Assembly (NCBI RefSeq): GCF_021155765.1
Contig: NC_060117.1
Span: 3,424,001-3,488,000, forward strand
Length of the DNA: 64,000 nt
Direction: 5' to 3'
Source: Diprion similis
Taxonomy: Eukaryota; Arthropoda; Insecta; Hymenoptera; Diprionidae
Part shown: piece by piece, positions 1 to 13,986 of the stretch
Layout: each line of letters opens with the position of its first letter
Position numbering within the stretch: position 1 is the first letter of the stretch
Made by a program: the position numbers and the translations under genes
Notes under the pieces: model-generated
Told to the model about the DNA's origin: nothing
Database searches by the model: none
The model's input: only the letters and a program-made list of their open reading frames with translations

Positions 1-1235
1 GCGTATCGGGACTGCGATTAATCGATTTCTCTCGCAAAATCACGTCGGAATAGTACCCTAAAGAATTAATTGCAGCACTTCTCAAAGTCGTCGAAATTTT
101 CGCCAAAAATGCAAAGGGGTTAGCCTTGGATTTTTTTTGGCCGAAAAATCTTTTGTCTGGGAATCGATCCGTATGACGCTTTTTAGACCAATTCGACGCC
201 CAGGAACTCAGAAAACACATGAAAAATAGCCTAGGACCGGCAGCGGAGAAATGACGACGAAAATCAGCAGTTTTTCGGCTGTAACTTTGCAGGTGTTGCT
301 CGCAGCGTATCGGGACTGCGATTAATCGATTCCTCTCGCAAAATCACGTCGGAATAGTACCCTAAAGAATCAATTGCAGCACTTTTCAAAGTCGTCGAAA
401 TTTTCGCTAAAAATGCAAAGGGGTTAGCCTTGGATTTTTTTTGGCCGAAAAATCTTTTGTCTGGGAATCGATCCGTATGACGCTTTTTAGACTGATTCGA
501 CGCCCAGGAACTCAGAAAACACATGAAAAATAGCCTAGGACCAGCAGCGGAGAAATGACGATGAAAATCTGCAGTTTTTCGGCTGTAACTTTGCAGGTGT
601 TGCTCGCAGCGTATCGGGACTGCGATTAATCGATTCCTCTCGCAAAATCACGTCGGAATAGTACCCTAAAGAATTAATTGCAGCACTTTTCAAAGTCGTC
701 GAAATTTTCGCCAAAAATGCAAAGGGGTTAGCCTTGGATTTTTTTTGGCCGAAAAATCTTTTGTCTGGGAATCGATCCGTATGACGCTTTTTAGACTAAT
801 TCGACGCCCAGGAACTCAGAAAACACATGAAAAATAGCCTAGGACCAGCAGCGGAGAAATGACGATGAAAATCTGCAGTTTTTCGGCTGTAACTTTGCAG
901 GTGTTGCTCGCAGCGTATCGGGACTGCGATTAATCGATTCCTCTCGCAAAATCACGTCGGAATAGTACCCTAAAGAATTAATTGCAGCACTTTTCAAAGT
1001 CGTCGAAATTTTCGCCAAAAATGCAAAGGGGTTAGCCTTGGATTTTTTTTGGCCGAAAAATCTTTTGTCTGGGAATCGATCCGTATGACGCTTTTTAGAC
1101 TAATTCGACGCCCAGGAACTCAGAAAACACATGAAAAATAGCCTAGGACCAGCAGCGGAGAAATGACGATGAAAATCTGCAGTTTTTCGGCTGTAACTTT
1201 GCAGGTGTTGCTCGCAGCGTATCGGGACTGCGATC

Positions 1236-4200
1236 AATCGATTCCTCTCGCAAAATCACGTCGGAATAGTACCCTAAAGAATGAATTGCAGCACTTTTCA
1301 AAGTCGTCGAAATTTTCGCCAAAAATGCAAAGGGGTTGGCCTTGGATTTTTTTTGGCCGAAAAATCTTTTGTCTGGGAATCGATCCGTATGACGCTTTTT
1401 AGACTAATTCGACGCCCAGGAACTCAGAAAACACATGAAAAATAGCCTAGGACCAGCAGCGGAGAAATGACGATGAAAATCTGCAGTTTTTTGGCTGCAA
1501 CTTTGCAGGTGTTGCTCGCAGCGTATCGGGACTGCGATTAATCGATTTCTCTCGCAAAATCACGTCGGAATAGTACCCTAAAGAATTAATTGCAGCACTT
1601 TTCAAAGTCGTCGAAATCTTCGCCAAAAATGCAAAGGGGTTAGCCTTGGATTTTTTTTGGCCGAAAAATCTTTTGTCTGGGAATCAATCCGTATGACGCT
1701 TTTTAGACTAATTCGACGCCCAGGAACTCAGAAAACACATGAAAAATAGCCTAGGACCGGCAGCGGAGAAATGACGACGAAAATCAGCAGTTTTTCGGCT
1801 GTAACTTTGCAGGTGTTGCTCGCAGCGTATCGGGACTGTGATTAATCGATTCCTCTCGCAAAATCACGTCGGAATAGTACCCTAGAGAATCAATTGCAGC
1901 ACTTTTCAAAGTCGTCGAAATTTTCGCCAAAAATGCAAAGGGGTTAGCCTTGGATTTTTTTTGGCCGAAAAATCTTTTGTCTGGGAATCGATCCGTATGA
2001 CGCTTTTTAGACTAATTCGACGCCCAGGAACTCATAAAACACATGAAAAATAGCCTAGGACCAGCAGCGGAGAAATGACGATGAAAATCTGCAGTTTTTC
2101 GGCTGTAACTTTGCAGGTGTTGCTCGCAGCGTATCGGGACTGCGAGTAATCGATTCCTCTCGCAAAATCACGTCGGAATAGTACCCTAAAGAATCAATTG
2201 CAGCACTTTTCAAAGTCGTCGAAATTTTCGCCAAAAATGCAAAGGGGTTAGCCTTGGATTTTTTTTGGCCGAAAAATCTTTTGTCTGGGAATCGATCCGT
2301 ATGACGCTTTTTAGACTAATTCGACGCCCAGGAACTCAGAAAACACATGAAAAATAGCCTAGGACCAGCAGCGGAGAAATGACGATGAAAATCTGCAGTT
2401 TTTCGGCTGTAACTTTGCAGGTGTTGCTCGCAGCGTATCGGGACTGCGATTAATCGATTCCTCTCGCAAAATCACGTCGGAATAGTACCCTAAAGAATTA
2501 ATTGCAGCACTTTTCAAAGTCGTCGAAATTCTCGCCAAAAATGCAAAGAGGTTAGCCTTGGATTTTTTTTGGCCGAAAAATCTTTTGTCTGGGAATCGAT
2601 CCGTATGACGCTTTTTAGACTAATTCGACGCCCAGGAACTCAGAAAACACATGAAAAATAGCCTAGGACCAGCAGCGGAGAAATGACGATGAAAATCTGC
2701 AGTTTTTCGGCTGTAACTTTGCAGGTGTTGCTCGCAGCGTATCGGGACTGCGATTAATCGATTCCTCTCGCAAAATCACGTCGCAATAGTACCCTAAAGA
2801 ATTAATTGCAGCACTTTTCAAAGTCGTCGAAATTTTCGCCAAAAATGCAAAGGGGTTAGCCTTGGATTTTTTTTGGCCGAAAAATCTTTTGTCTGGGAAT
2901 CGATCCGTATGACGCTTTTTAGACTAATTCGACGCCCAGGAACTCAGAAAACACATGAAAAATAGCCTAGGACCAGCAGCGGAGAAATGACGATGAAAAT
3001 CTGCAGTTTTTCGGCTGTAACTTTGCAGGTGTTGCTCGCAGCGTATCGGGACTGCGATTAATCGATTCCTCTCGCAAAATCACGTCGGAATAGTACCCTA
3101 AAGAATTAATTGCAGCACTTTTCAAAGTCGTCGAAATTTTCGCCAAAAATGCAAAGGGGTTAGCCTTGGATTTTTTTTGGCCGAAAAATCTTTTGTCTGG
3201 GAATCGATCCGTATGACGCTTTTTGGACTAATTCGACGCCCAGGAACTCAGAAAACACATGAAAAATAGCCTAGGACCAGCAGCGGAGGAATGACGACGA
3301 AAATCTGCAGTTTTTCGGCTGTAACTTTGCAGGTGTTGCTCGCAGCGTATCGGGACTGCGATTAATCGATTCCTCTCGCAAAATCACGTCGGAATAGTAC
3401 CCTAAAGAATTAATTGCAGCACTTTTCAAAGTCGTCGAAATTTTCGCCAAAAATGCAAAGGGGTTAGCCTTGGATTTTTTTTGGCCGAAAAATCTTTTGT
3501 CTGGGAATCGATCCGTATGACGCTTTTTAGACTAATTCGACGCCCAGGAACTCAGAAAACACATGAAAAATAGCCTAGGACCAGCAGCGGAGAAATGACG
3601 ATGAAAATCTGCAGTTTTTCGGCTGTAACTTTGCAGGTGTTGCTCGCAGCGTATCGGGACTGCGATTAATCGATTCCTCTCGCAAAATCACGTCGGAATA
3701 GTACCCTAAAGAATTAATCGCAGCACTTTTCAAAAGTCGTCGAAATTTTCGCCAAAAATGCAAAGGGGTTAGCCTTGGATTTTTTTTGGCCGAAAAATCT
3801 TTTGTCTGGGAATCGATCCGTATGACGCTTTTTAGACAAATTCGACGCCCAGGAACTCAGAAAACACATGAAAAATAGCCTTGGACCAGCAGCGGAGAAA
3901 TGACGATGAAAATCTGCAGTTTTTCGGCTGTAACTTTGCAGGTGTTGCTCGCAGCGTATCGATACTGCGATTAATCGATTCCTCTCGCAAAATCACGTCG
4001 AAATAGTACCCTAAAGAATCAATTGCAGCACTTTTCAAAGTCGTCGAAATTTTCGCCAAAAATGCAACGGGGTTAGCCTTGGATTTTTTTTGGCCGAAAA
4101 ATCTTTTGTCTGGGAATCGATCCGTATGGCGCTTTTTAGACTAATTCGACGCCCAGGAACTCAGAAAACACATGAAAAATAGCCTAGGACCAGCAGCGGA

Positions 4201-6755
4201 GAAATGACGATGAAAATCTGCAGTTTTTCGGCTGTAACTTTGCAGGTGTTGCTCGCAGCGTATCGGGACTGCGATTCATCGATTCCTCTCGCAAAATCAC
4301 GTCGGAATAGTACCCTAAAGAATTATTCGCAGCACTTTTCAAAGTCGTCGAAATTTTCGCCAAAAATGCAAAGGGGTTGGCCTTGGATTTTTTTTGGCCG
4401 AAAAATCTTTTGTCTGGGAATCGATCCGTATGACGCTTTTTAGACTAATTCGACGCCCAGGAACTCAGAAAACACATGGAAAATAGCCTAGGACCAGCAG
4501 CGGAGAAATGACGATGAAAATCTGCAGTTTTTCGGCTGTAACTTTGCAGGTGTTGCTCGCAGCGTATCGGGGCTGCGATTAATCGATTCCTCTCGCAAAA
4601 TCACGTCGGAATAGTACCCTAAAGAATTAATTGCAGCACTTTTCAAAGTCGTCGAAATTTTCGCCAAAAATGCAAAGGGGTTAGCCTTGGATTTTTTTTG
4701 GCCGAAAAATCTTTTGTCTGGGAATCGATCCGTATGACGCTTTTTAGACTAATTCGACGCCCAGGAACTCAGAAAACACATGGAAAATAGCCTAGGACCA
4801 GCAGCAGAGAAATGACGATGAAAATCTGCAGTTTTTCGGCTGTAACTTTGCAGGTGTTGCTCGCAGCGTATCGGGACTGCGATTAATCGATTCCTCTCGC
4901 AAAATCACGTCGGAATAGTACCCTAAAGGATTAATTGCAGCACTTTTCAAAGTCGTCGAAATTTTCGCCGAAAATGCAAAGGGGTTAGCCTTGGATTTTT
5001 TTTGGCCGAAAAATCTTTCGTCTGGGAATCGATCCGTATGACGCTTTTTAGACTAATTCGACGCCCAGGAACTCAGAAAACACATGAAAAATGGCCTAGG
5101 ACCAGCAGCGGAGAAATGACGATGAAAATCTGCAGTTTTTCGGCTGTAACTTTGCAGGTGTTGCTCGCAGCGTATCGGGACTGCGATTAATCGATTCCTC
5201 TCGCAAAATCACGTCGGAATAGTACCCTGAAGAATCAATTGCAGAACTTTTCAAAGTCGTCGAAATTTTCGCCAAAAATGCAAAGGGGTTAGCCTTAGAT
5301 TTTTTTTGGCCGAAAAATCTTTTGTCTGGGAATCGATCCGTATGACGCTTTTTAGACTAATTCGACGCCCAGGAACTCAGAAAACACATGAAAAATAGCC
5401 TAGGACCAGCAGCGGAGAAATGACGATGAAAATCTGCAGTTTTTCGGCTGTAACTTTGCAGGTGTTGCTCGCAGCGTATCGGGACTGCGATTAATCGATT
5501 CCTCTCGCAAAATCACGTCGGAATAGTACCCTCAAGAATTAATTGCAGCACTTCTCAAAGTCGTCGAAATTTTCGCCAAAAATGCAAAGGGGTTAGCCTT
5601 GGATTTTTTTTGGCCTAAAAATCTTTTGTCTGGGAATCGATCCGTATGACGCTTTTTAGACTAATTCGACGCCCAGGAACTCAGAAAACACATGAAAAAT
5701 AGCCTAGGACCAGCAGCGGAGAAATGACGATGAAAATCTGCAGTTTTTCGGCTGTAACTTTGCAGGTGTTGCTCGCAGCGTATCGGGACTGCGATTAATC
5801 GATTCCTCTCGCAAAATCACGTCGGAATAGTACCCTAAAGAATTAATTGCAGCACTTTTCAAAGTCGTCGAAATTTTCGCCAAAAATGCAAAGGGGTTAG
5901 CCTTGGATTTTTTTTGGCCGAAAAATCTTTTGTCTGGGAATCGATCCGTATGACGCTTTTTAGACTAATTCGACGCCCAGGAACTCAGAAAACACATGAA
6001 AAATAGCCTAGGACCAGCAGCGGAGAAATGACGATGAAAATCTGCAGTTTTTCGGCTGTAACTTTGCAGGTGTTGCTCGCAGCGTATCGGGACTGCGATT
6101 AATCGATTCCTCTCGCAAAATCACGTCGGAATAGTACCCTAAAGAATAAATTGCAGCACTTTTCAAAGTCGTCGAAATTTTCGCCAAAAATGCACAGGGG
6201 TTAGCCTTGGATTTTTTTTGGCCGAAAAATCTTTTGTCTGGGAATCGATCCGTATGACGCTTTTTAGACTAATTCGACGCCCAGGAACTCAGAAAACACA
6301 TGAAAAATAGCCTAGGACCAGCAGCGGAGAAATGACGATGAAAATCTGCAGTTTTTCGGCTGTAACTTTGCAGGTGTTGCTCGCAGCGTATCGGGACTGC
6401 GATTAATCGATTCCTCTCGCAAAATCACGTCGGAATAGTACCCTAAAGAATTAATTGCAGCACTTTTCAGAGTCGTCGAAATTTTCGCCAAAAATGCAAA
6501 GGGGTTAGCCTTGGATTTTTTTTGGCCGAAAAATCTTTTGTCTGGGAATCGATCCGTATGACGCTTTTCAGACTAATTCGACGCCCAGGAACTCAGAAAA
6601 CACATGAAAAATAGCCTAGGACCAGCAGCGGAGAAATGACGATGAAAATCTGCAGTTTTTCGGCTGTAACTTTGCAGGTGTTGCTCGCAGCGTATCGGGA
6701 CTGCGATTAATCGATTCCTCTCGCAAAATCACGTCGGAATAGTACCCTAAAGAAT
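1236..6755. repeat. satellite higher-order repeat, unit 1 (18 monomers, 5,473-bp period)
   Basis: This stretch recurs 5,473 bp downstream. The period is 18 monomers plus 1 bp, because one monomer (near 3735) has an extra A. Private variants reappear at the same offset, for example tcgcaatag (2782/8255), gcagcagaga (4802/10275) and gcacaggggtt (6192/11665). I found no difference at the variant positions I compared. The match starts after a C/T difference at 1235/6708 and ends before a G/A difference at 6756/12229. Confidence 0.93.
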
Positions 6756-9700
6756 GAATTGCAGCACTTTTCAAAGTCGTCGAAATTTTCGCCAAAAATG
6801 CAAAGGGGTTGGCCTTGGATTTTTTTTGGCCGAAAAATCTTTTGTCTGGGAATCGATCCGTATGACGCTTTTTAGACTAATTCGACGCCCAGGAACTCAG
6901 AAAACACATGAAAAATAGCCTAGGACCAGCAGCGGAGAAATGACGATGAAAATCTGCAGTTTTTTGGCTGCAACTTTGCAGGTGTTGCTCGCAGCGTATC
7001 GGGACTGCGATTAATCGATTTCTCTCGCAAAATCACGTCGGAATAGTACCCTAAAGAATTAATTGCAGCACTTTTCAAAGTCGTCGAAATCTTCGCCAAA
7101 AATGCAAAGGGGTTAGCCTTGGATTTTTTTTGGCCGAAAAATCTTTTGTCTGGGAATCAATCCGTATGACGCTTTTTAGACTAATTCGACGCCCAGGAAC
7201 TCAGAAAACACATGAAAAATAGCCTAGGACCGGCAGCGGAGAAATGACGACGAAAATCAGCAGTTTTTCGGCTGTAACTTTGCAGGTGTTGCTCGCAGCG
7301 TATCGGGACTGTGATTAATCGATTCCTCTCGCAAAATCACGTCGGAATAGTACCCTAGAGAATCAATTGCAGCACTTTTCAAAGTCGTCGAAATTTTCGC
7401 CAAAAATGCAAAGGGGTTAGCCTTGGATTTTTTTTGGCCGAAAAATCTTTTGTCTGGGAATCGATCCGTATGACGCTTTTTAGACTAATTCGACGCCCAG
7501 GAACTCATAAAACACATGAAAAATAGCCTAGGACCAGCAGCGGAGAAATGACGATGAAAATCTGCAGTTTTTCGGCTGTAACTTTGCAGGTGTTGCTCGC
7601 AGCGTATCGGGACTGCGAGTAATCGATTCCTCTCGCAAAATCACGTCGGAATAGTACCCTAAAGAATCAATTGCAGCACTTTTCAAAGTCGTCGAAATTT
7701 TCGCCAAAAATGCAAAGGGGTTAGCCTTGGATTTTTTTTGGCCGAAAAATCTTTTGTCTGGGAATCGATCCGTATGACGCTTTTTAGACTAATTCGACGC
7801 CCAGGAACTCAGAAAACACATGAAAAATAGCCTAGGACCAGCAGCGGAGAAATGACGATGAAAATCTGCAGTTTTTCGGCTGTAACTTTGCAGGTGTTGC
7901 TCGCAGCGTATCGGGACTGCGATTAATCGATTCCTCTCGCAAAATCACGTCGGAATAGTACCCTAAAGAATTAATTGCAGCACTTTTCAAAGTCGTCGAA
8001 ATTCTCGCCAAAAATGCAAAGAGGTTAGCCTTGGATTTTTTTTGGCCGAAAAATCTTTTGTCTGGGAATCGATCCGTATGACGCTTTTTAGACTAATTCG
8101 ACGCCCAGGAACTCAGAAAACACATGAAAAATAGCCTAGGACCAGCAGCGGAGAAATGACGATGAAAATCTGCAGTTTTTCGGCTGTAACTTTGCAGGTG
8201 TTGCTCGCAGCGTATCGGGACTGCGATTAATCGATTCCTCTCGCAAAATCACGTCGCAATAGTACCCTAAAGAATTAATTGCAGCACTTTTCAAAGTCGT
8301 CGAAATTTTCGCCAAAAATGCAAAGGGGTTAGCCTTGGATTTTTTTTGGCCGAAAAATCTTTTGTCTGGGAATCGATCCGTATGACGCTTTTTAGACTAA
8401 TTCGACGCCCAGGAACTCAGAAAACACATGAAAAATAGCCTAGGACCAGCAGCGGAGAAATGACGATGAAAATCTGCAGTTTTTCGGCTGTAACTTTGCA
8501 GGTGTTGCTCGCAGCGTATCGGGACTGCGATTAATCGATTCCTCTCGCAAAATCACGTCGGAATAGTACCCTAAAGAATTAATTGCAGCACTTTTCAAAG
8601 TCGTCGAAATTTTCGCCAAAAATGCAAAGGGGTTAGCCTTGGATTTTTTTTGGCCGAAAAATCTTTTGTCTGGGAATCGATCCGTATGACGCTTTTTGGA
8701 CTAATTCGACGCCCAGGAACTCAGAAAACACATGAAAAATAGCCTAGGACCAGCAGCGGAGGAATGACGACGAAAATCTGCAGTTTTTCGGCTGTAACTT
8801 TGCAGGTGTTGCTCGCAGCGTATCGGGACTGCGATTAATCGATTCCTCTCGCAAAATCACGTCGGAATAGTACCCTAAAGAATTAATTGCAGCACTTTTC
8901 AAAGTCGTCGAAATTTTCGCCAAAAATGCAAAGGGGTTAGCCTTGGATTTTTTTTGGCCGAAAAATCTTTTGTCTGGGAATCGATCCGTATGACGCTTTT
9001 TAGACTAATTCGACGCCCAGGAACTCAGAAAACACATGAAAAATAGCCTAGGACCAGCAGCGGAGAAATGACGATGAAAATCTGCAGTTTTTCGGCTGTA
9101 ACTTTGCAGGTGTTGCTCGCAGCGTATCGGGACTGCGATTAATCGATTCCTCTCGCAAAATCACGTCGGAATAGTACCCTAAAGAATTAATCGCAGCACT
9201 TTTCAAAAGTCGTCGAAATTTTCGCCAAAAATGCAAAGGGGTTAGCCTTGGATTTTTTTTGGCCGAAAAATCTTTTGTCTGGGAATCGATCCGTATGACG
9301 CTTTTTAGACAAATTCGACGCCCAGGAACTCAGAAAACACATGAAAAATAGCCTTGGACCAGCAGCGGAGAAATGACGATGAAAATCTGCAGTTTTTCGG
9401 CTGTAACTTTGCAGGTGTTGCTCGCAGCGTATCGATACTGCGATTAATCGATTCCTCTCGCAAAATCACGTCGAAATAGTACCCTAAAGAATCAATTGCA
9501 GCACTTTTCAAAGTCGTCGAAATTTTCGCCAAAAATGCAACGGGGTTAGCCTTGGATTTTTTTTGGCCGAAAAATCTTTTGTCTGGGAATCGATCCGTAT
9601 GGCGCTTTTTAGACTAATTCGACGCCCAGGAACTCAGAAAACACATGAAAAATAGCCTAGGACCAGCAGCGGAGAAATGACGATGAAAATCTGCAGTTTT

Positions 9701-12228
9701 TCGGCTGTAACTTTGCAGGTGTTGCTCGCAGCGTATCGGGACTGCGATTCATCGATTCCTCTCGCAAAATCACGTCGGAATAGTACCCTAAAGAATTATT
9801 CGCAGCACTTTTCAAAGTCGTCGAAATTTTCGCCAAAAATGCAAAGGGGTTGGCCTTGGATTTTTTTTGGCCGAAAAATCTTTTGTCTGGGAATCGATCC
9901 GTATGACGCTTTTTAGACTAATTCGACGCCCAGGAACTCAGAAAACACATGGAAAATAGCCTAGGACCAGCAGCGGAGAAATGACGATGAAAATCTGCAG
10001 TTTTTCGGCTGTAACTTTGCAGGTGTTGCTCGCAGCGTATCGGGGCTGCGATTAATCGATTCCTCTCGCAAAATCACGTCGGAATAGTACCCTAAAGAAT
10101 TAATTGCAGCACTTTTCAAAGTCGTCGAAATTTTCGCCAAAAATGCAAAGGGGTTAGCCTTGGATTTTTTTTGGCCGAAAAATCTTTTGTCTGGGAATCG
10201 ATCCGTATGACGCTTTTTAGACTAATTCGACGCCCAGGAACTCAGAAAACACATGGAAAATAGCCTAGGACCAGCAGCAGAGAAATGACGATGAAAATCT
10301 GCAGTTTTTCGGCTGTAACTTTGCAGGTGTTGCTCGCAGCGTATCGGGACTGCGATTAATCGATTCCTCTCGCAAAATCACGTCGGAATAGTACCCTAAA
10401 GGATTAATTGCAGCACTTTTCAAAGTCGTCGAAATTTTCGCCGAAAATGCAAAGGGGTTAGCCTTGGATTTTTTTTGGCCGAAAAATCTTTCGTCTGGGA
10501 ATCGATCCGTATGACGCTTTTTAGACTAATTCGACGCCCAGGAACTCAGAAAACACATGAAAAATGGCCTAGGACCAGCAGCGGAGAAATGACGATGAAA
10601 ATCTGCAGTTTTTCGGCTGTAACTTTGCAGGTGTTGCTCGCAGCGTATCGGGACTGCGATTAATCGATTCCTCTCGCAAAATCACGTCGGAATAGTACCC
10701 TGAAGAATCAATTGCAGAACTTTTCAAAGTCGTCGAAATTTTCGCCAAAAATGCAAAGGGGTTAGCCTTAGATTTTTTTTGGCCGAAAAATCTTTTGTCT
10801 GGGAATCGATCCGTATGACGCTTTTTAGACTAATTCGACGCCCAGGAACTCAGAAAACACATGAAAAATAGCCTAGGACCAGCAGCGGAGAAATGACGAT
10901 GAAAATCTGCAGTTTTTCGGCTGTAACTTTGCAGGTGTTGCTCGCAGCGTATCGGGACTGCGATTAATCGATTCCTCTCGCAAAATCACGTCGGAATAGT
11001 ACCCTCAAGAATTAATTGCAGCACTTCTCAAAGTCGTCGAAATTTTCGCCAAAAATGCAAAGGGGTTAGCCTTGGATTTTTTTTGGCCTAAAAATCTTTT
11101 GTCTGGGAATCGATCCGTATGACGCTTTTTAGACTAATTCGACGCCCAGGAACTCAGAAAACACATGAAAAATAGCCTAGGACCAGCAGCGGAGAAATGA
11201 CGATGAAAATCTGCAGTTTTTCGGCTGTAACTTTGCAGGTGTTGCTCGCAGCGTATCGGGACTGCGATTAATCGATTCCTCTCGCAAAATCACGTCGGAA
11301 TAGTACCCTAAAGAATTAATTGCAGCACTTTTCAAAGTCGTCGAAATTTTCGCCAAAAATGCAAAGGGGTTAGCCTTGGATTTTTTTTGGCCGAAAAATC
11401 TTTTGTCTGGGAATCGATCCGTATGACGCTTTTTAGACTAATTCGACGCCCAGGAACTCAGAAAACACATGAAAAATAGCCTAGGACCAGCAGCGGAGAA
11501 ATGACGATGAAAATCTGCAGTTTTTCGGCTGTAACTTTGCAGGTGTTGCTCGCAGCGTATCGGGACTGCGATTAATCGATTCCTCTCGCAAAATCACGTC
11601 GGAATAGTACCCTAAAGAATAAATTGCAGCACTTTTCAAAGTCGTCGAAATTTTCGCCAAAAATGCACAGGGGTTAGCCTTGGATTTTTTTTGGCCGAAA
11701 AATCTTTTGTCTGGGAATCGATCCGTATGACGCTTTTTAGACTAATTCGACGCCCAGGAACTCAGAAAACACATGAAAAATAGCCTAGGACCAGCAGCGG
11801 AGAAATGACGATGAAAATCTGCAGTTTTTCGGCTGTAACTTTGCAGGTGTTGCTCGCAGCGTATCGGGACTGCGATTAATCGATTCCTCTCGCAAAATCA
11901 CGTCGGAATAGTACCCTAAAGAATTAATTGCAGCACTTTTCAGAGTCGTCGAAATTTTCGCCAAAAATGCAAAGGGGTTAGCCTTGGATTTTTTTTGGCC
12001 GAAAAATCTTTTGTCTGGGAATCGATCCGTATGACGCTTTTCAGACTAATTCGACGCCCAGGAACTCAGAAAACACATGAAAAATAGCCTAGGACCAGCA
12101 GCGGAGAAATGACGATGAAAATCTGCAGTTTTTCGGCTGTAACTTTGCAGGTGTTGCTCGCAGCGTATCGGGACTGCGATTAATCGATTCCTCTCGCAAA
12201 ATCACGTCGGAATAGTACCCTAAAGAAT
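6709..12228. repeat. satellite higher-order repeat, unit 2 (tandem copy of unit 1)
   Basis: Direct tandem copy of the preceding 18-monomer block, including its 305-bp monomer. It starts where unit 1 closes, so the two form a true higher-order repeat. After 12228 the sequence instead resembles the monomer at 11618-11944, two monomers earlier, which suggests an unequal-exchange junction. Confidence 0.93.
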
Positions 12229-13986
12229 AAATTGCAGCACTTTTCAAAGTCGTCGAAATTTTCGCCAAAAATGCACAGGGGTTAGCCTTGGATTTTTTTT
12301 GGCCGAAAAATCTTTTGTCTGGGAATCGATCCGTATGACGCTTTTTAGACTAATTCGACGCCCAGGAACTCAGAAAACACATGAAAAATAGCCTAGGACC
12401 AGCAGCGGAGAAATGACGATGAAAATCTGCAGTTTTTCGGCTGTAACTTTGCAGGTGTTGCTCGCAGCGTATCGGGACTGCGATTAATCGATTCCTCTCG
12501 CAAAATCACGTCGGAATAGTACCCTAAAGAATTAATTGCAGCACTTTTCAAAGTCGTCGAAATTATCGCCAAAAATGCAAAGGGGTTAGCCTTGGATTTT
12601 TTTTGGCAGAAAAATCTTTTGTCTGGGAATCGATTCGTATGACGCTGTTTAGACTAATTCGACGCCCAGGAACTCAGAAAACACATGAAAAATAGCCTAG
12701 GACCAGCAGCGGAGAAATGACGATGAAAATCTGCAGTTTTTTGGCTGTAACTTTGCAGGTGTTGCTCGCAGCGTATCGGGACTGCGATTAATCGATTTCT
12801 CTCGCAAAATCACGTCGGAATAGTACCCTAAAGAATTAATTGCAGCACTTTTCAAAGTCGTCGAAATTCTCGCCAAAAATGCAAAGGGGTTAGCCTTGGA
12901 TTTTTTTTGGCCGAAAAATCTTTTGTCTGGGAATCGATCCGTATGACGCTTTTTAGACTAATTCGACTACCAGGAACTCAGAAAACACATGAAAAATAGC
13001 CTAGGACCAGCAGCGGAGAAATGACGATAAAAATCTGCAGTTTTTCGGCTGTAACTTTGCAGGTGTTGCTCGCAGCGTATCGGGACTGCGATTAATCGAT
13101 TCCTCTCGCAAAATCACGTCGGAATAGTACCCTAAAGAATTAATTGCAGCACTTTTCAAAGTCGTCGAAATTTTCGCCAAAAATGCAAAGGGGTTAGCCT
13201 TGGATTTTTTTTGGCCGAAAAATCTTTTGTCTGGGAATCGATCCGTATGACGCTTTTTAGACTAATTCGACGCCCAGGAACTCAGAAAACACATGAAAAA
13301 TAGCCTAGGACCAGCAGCGGAGAAATGACGACGAAAATCAGCAGTTTTTCGGCTGTAACTTTGCAGGTGTTGCTCGCAGCGTATCGGGACTGCGATTAAT
13401 CGATTCCTCTCGCAAAATCACGTCGGTATAGTACCCTAAAGAATCAATTGCAGCACTTTTCAAAGTCGTCGAAATTTTCGCCAAAAATGCAAAGGGGTTA
13501 GCCTTGGATTTTTTTTGGCCGAAAAATCTTTTGTCTGGGAATCGATCCGTAAGACGCTTTTTAGACTAATTTGACGCCCAGGAACTCAGAAAACACATGA
13601 AAAATAGCCTAGGACCAGCAGCGGAGAAATGACGATGAAAATCTGCAGTTTTTCGGCTGTAACTTTGCAGGTGTTGCTCGCAGCGTATCGGGACTGCGAT
13701 TAATCGATTCCTCTCGCAAAATCACGTCGGAATAGTACCCTAAAGAATCAATTGCAGCACTTTTCAAAGTCGTCGAAATTTTCGCCAAAAATGCAAAGGG
13801 GTTAGCCTTGGATTTTTTTTGGCCGAAAAATCTTTTGTCTGGGAATCGATCCGTATGACGCTTTTTAGACTAATTCGACGCCCAGGAACTCAGAAAACAC
13901 ATGAAAAATAGCCTAGGACCAGCAGCGGAGAAATGACGATGAAAATCTGCAGTTTTTCGGCTGCAACTTTGCAGGTGTTGCTCGCA

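Noticed and set aside
290-315. CENP-B-box-like ctcgcagcgtatcggga in each monomer
   Set aside because: The box needs TTCG, seven bases with an A at a fixed place, then CGGG. Here the first T is C and the spacer is eight bases, and a CENP-B homologue binding insect satellites is not established.
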